A stretch of DNA of 6,806 bases from positions 1-6,806 of the forward strand of contig CANRCO010000067.1 in the NCBI GenBank assembly GCA_947629125.1. Reading direction: 5' to 3'. Each line of letters opens with the position of its first letter. Position 1 is the first letter of the stretch. The notes beneath the pieces are model-generated. The model saw nothing but the letters and a program-made list of their open reading frames with translations, searched no databases and was not told the DNA's origin. The DNA is from an uncultured Bacilli bacterium. Its GTDB lineage: Bacteria > Bacillota_I > Bacilli_A > RF39 > UBA660. Shown here piece after piece: positions 5,801 through 6,806 of this stretch. The translations under genes were made by a program, and so were the position numbers.

Positions 5801-5933
5801 GCATCCGTTTATTATATTTAGTTGATAAATTTTTAAATTTGTATTGTGAGAATTCGTAAGAATCGTTTTGTTATATTACTTAAAAATACCACAAAAGATT
5901 TGGAAAGATACAAAAAAGTAACTATATTTTTAG
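5801..5933. other. AT-rich stretch with nothing recognisable
   Basis: No open frame, tRNA, convincing promoter pair or clear repeat was seen between the terminator and the replication-protein remnant. The 5' end of that pseudogene may once have reached into this stretch, but no residues can be recognised. Confidence 0.4.
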
Positions 5934-6107
5934 TATGAATATATAGCTTTTGTAAGGTATTTTATAGCTATTCCAAGAATAATATTAAATGACCAAACTT
6001 GTTCCTAAACAGATAAGTTAGTTTATAGAATGATTAATTCACTATCAAAAAATAAGGAGTTTTACTACGCTAGTAATAGTTATTTTGCTAATATATTTAA
6101 GTGTTAA
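5934..6107 (+). pseudogene. remnant of a helix-turn-helix replication protein (phage/ICE type)
   Basis: One frame reads RYFIAIPRIILNDQTCS, stop (TAA 6006-6008), TDKLVYRMINSLSKN then KEFYYASNSYFANIFKC, stop (TAA 6105-6107). This follows the opening of helix-turn-helix replisome-organiser proteins common in Firmicute phages and integrative elements: a strand containing an AIP motif, then DKLVY.mI.sLs, then ..yyAsNsYfA.iF, the first part of a winged helix. The wing, recognition helix and downstream domain are gone, there is no credible start codon, and two stops interrupt it, so it is dead. It indicates that a replicating or integrating element once occupied this side of the window. The family assignment is from motif memory. 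Confidence 0.6.
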
Positions 6108-6242
6108 AGAAAAAATAATAAGATAAATAATAAACTAGTTCCATATAGACTAAAACATCCAGATGTTTGTAAATAAAAATCTGCAAGTTGTGAAGAACAA
6201 ACCTATCAGGAAAATTTGTTAAAAGAATTTAAGGAGGATTGA
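6108..6242 (+). pseudogene. decayed coding fragment before the recombinase region
   Basis: In the same frame as the preceding remnant, the DNA reads NNKLVPYRLKHPDVCK, stop (TAA 6174-6176), KSASCEEQTYQENLLKEFKED, stop (TGA 6240-6242). The balanced composition with Cys, His, Pro and Gln is unlike random AT-rich DNA and suggests a lost gene end. It may be the C-terminus of the same replication protein after an internal deletion, or of a neighbour. I do not recognise its family. Its last codons contain the AAGGAGG that serves the following 9-codon ORF. Confidence 0.35.
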
Positions 6243-6245
6243 TAT

Positions 6246-6275
6246 ATGATTAAAATAGGAGGATATTCTTTATAG
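6246..6275 (+). CDS. nine-codon mini-ORF with strong ribosome binding site
   Basis: AAGGAGG (6231-6237) stands 8 bases before an ATG that encodes MIKIGGYSL and stops at TAG (6273-6275). The initiation signals are as good as any in the window. It could be a leader peptide that couples translation to the next small ORF, a truncated gene or a short signal peptide. A second AGGAGG (6257-6262) within it has no well-placed start codon. Confidence 0.3.
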   Translation: MIKIGGYSL

Positions 6276-6300
6276 AAAAGAAAAAGGGGGTATTGACAAA

Positions 6301-6441
6301 ATGGGGGTAAATTATAATGTAATATATGTAACAAAAGATAATAAAGTAATCGAAGAAACTAATTTAAAAGATATAATTGCCAAAAAATTACTGCGAGTTA
6401 TATTAGCAGAAGAAAACAGCGTGATTTTAAATAATTCTTAA
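6301..6441 (+). CDS. small protein upstream of the recombinase
   Basis: A 46-residue frame starts at ATG 6301, 10 bases after AAGGGGG (6284-6290), and ends at TAA 6439-6441. The sequence begins MGVNYNVIYVTKDNKVIEE and continues NLKDIIAKKLLRVILAEE, a beta-hairpin-like start followed by an amphipathic helix. There is no membrane segment, signal or metal motif. Small proteins of this size often stand beside serine recombinases of Firmicute mobile elements and may be accessory factors, but their function is generally unknown to me. It lies 68 bases before the recombinase start. Its balanced composition and intact frame suggest it is still a real gene. Confidence 0.55.
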   Translation: MGVNYNVIYVTKDNKVIEETNLKDIIAKKLLRVILAEENSVILNNS

Positions 6442-6449
6442 AAATGTTA

Positions 6450-6455
6450 TATAAT
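6450..6455 (+). promoter_or_regulatory. candidate -10 element for the recombinase
   Basis: A perfect TATAAT lies 54 bases upstream of the recombinase ATG. The hexamer 17 bases further upstream (TTAAAT, 6427-6432) is a poor -35. A transcript from here would start near 6462 and carry the whole 6472-6511 inverted repeat in its leader. Confidence 0.4.
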
Positions 6456-6471
6456 ATCTTTGTAGATTTAT

Positions 6472-6511
6472 ATTTGCTACAACAAGTAAGAATTGAGATA
6501 TTGTAGCAAAT
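6472..6511. repeat. 11-bp perfect inverted repeat across the recombinase start codon
   Basis: ATTTGCTACAA (6472-6482) and TTGTAGCAAAT (6501-6511) are exact reverse complements separated by 18 bases. The right arm includes the first two bases of the recombinase ATG (6510-6512). It may be a recombinase or repressor binding site, part of an attachment site, or an RNA hairpin that blocks initiation. The presence of two GC pairs per arm makes chance less likely than for the other AT-only repeats here. Confidence 0.65.
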
Positions 6512-6806
6512 GGAAAAAGTAGGTGTATATTGTAGGCTATCTGATGAAGATAGATATAAAAAAAACAAAAATGATGATAGTGAATCAATCGCTAATCAAA
6601 AAAGTATGCTTTTAAAATATGCTTTGGATCAAGGTTGGGAAGTTATAGATATTTATTCAGATGATGATTATTCAGGGGCGGGAGTTGAAAGACCTGATTT
6701 TAATAGATTAATTAATGATTGTGAAAATGGAAGAATAAATATTGTACTATGTAAAACACAAAGTAGATTTTCAAGAGATATGGAAGTAATAGAAAAATAT
6801 CTTCAC
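6510..6806 (+). CDS. large serine recombinase, 3'-truncated by window edge
   Basis: The first 99 residues are present. The ATG at 6510 is the only good start, because TAG at 6504 blocks the frame upstream; the ribosome binding site is weak. The resolvase/invertase catalytic domain is clear: VGVYCRLSDED (4-14) with nucleophile Ser11, SIANQ (26-30), the DIYSDDDYSGAGVERPDFNRL segment (47-67, with YSG and RP) and the active-site SRFSRD (85-90). Large serine recombinases integrate and excise phages and conjugative elements or move transposons of the Tn4451 type, acting on short att sites without host factors. The two upstream small ORFs and the replication-protein remnant fit such an element. Whether the zinc-ribbon and coiled-coil DNA-binding part is intact cannot be seen. 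Confidence 0.93.
   Translation, partial: MEKVGVYCRLSDEDRYKKNKNDDSESIANQKSMLLKYALDQGWEVIDIYSDDDYSGAGVERPDFNRLINDCENGRINIVLCKTQSRFSRDMEVIEKYLH

Noticed and set aside
1..6806. tRNA, rRNA, CRISPR array or known riboswitch.
   Set aside because: No tRNA-like cloverleaf, no regularly spaced repeats and no recognisable riboswitch core were seen on either strand.

Overview
The window looks like a chromosome segment from a low-GC, gut-type Firmicute (Bacillota). The evidence is very AT-rich DNA, AGGAGG-type ribosome binding sites, TGG-only tryptophan codons in the intact genes (no in-frame TGA), a Pta/Buk acyl-phosphate module and a Clostridia/Bacilli-style large serine recombinase. The species cannot be named from the sequence.

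Left part (1-3865): an ordinary, tightly packed plus-strand operon. It holds the C-terminal 404 residues of a CocE/NonD-family hydrolase, a phosphotransacetylase-type phosphate acyltransferase, a butyrate-kinase-family enzyme whose start overlaps the acyltransferase by 14 bases, and a four-helix membrane protein of unknown role. The middle pair can turn an acyl-CoA into an acyl phosphate and then into free acid plus ATP. The operon ends at a hairpin terminator (3828-3865).

Middle part (3866-5800): an accessory locus. It begins with a 26-residue stub of an N-acetylmuramoyl-L-alanine amidase. On the minus strand there is an apparently intact 62-residue peptide gene with six cysteines (CxCx2CxCxCx9C). 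It has its own ribosome binding site (GTG start), a promoter-like region with an 11-base direct repeat, and a strong terminator. Divergent from it are an intact RlmA-like rRNA guanine-N1 methyltransferase and, 2 bases later, a wrecked radical-SAM/SPASM maturase: its N-terminus and Cys-rich SPASM tail remain, but the catalytic core is gone. This reads as a decaying RiPP locus (probably sactipeptide or ranthipeptide type) whose precursor and methyltransferase survive.

Right part (5801-6806): remains of a mobile element. A pseudogene of a helix-turn-helix replication protein, with several in-frame stops, is followed by a second decayed coding fragment, two very small ORFs and the first 99 residues of a large serine recombinase cut by the window edge. 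A perfect 11-bp inverted repeat surrounds the recombinase start codon. The RiPP remnants were probably carried by, or stranded beside, this element.
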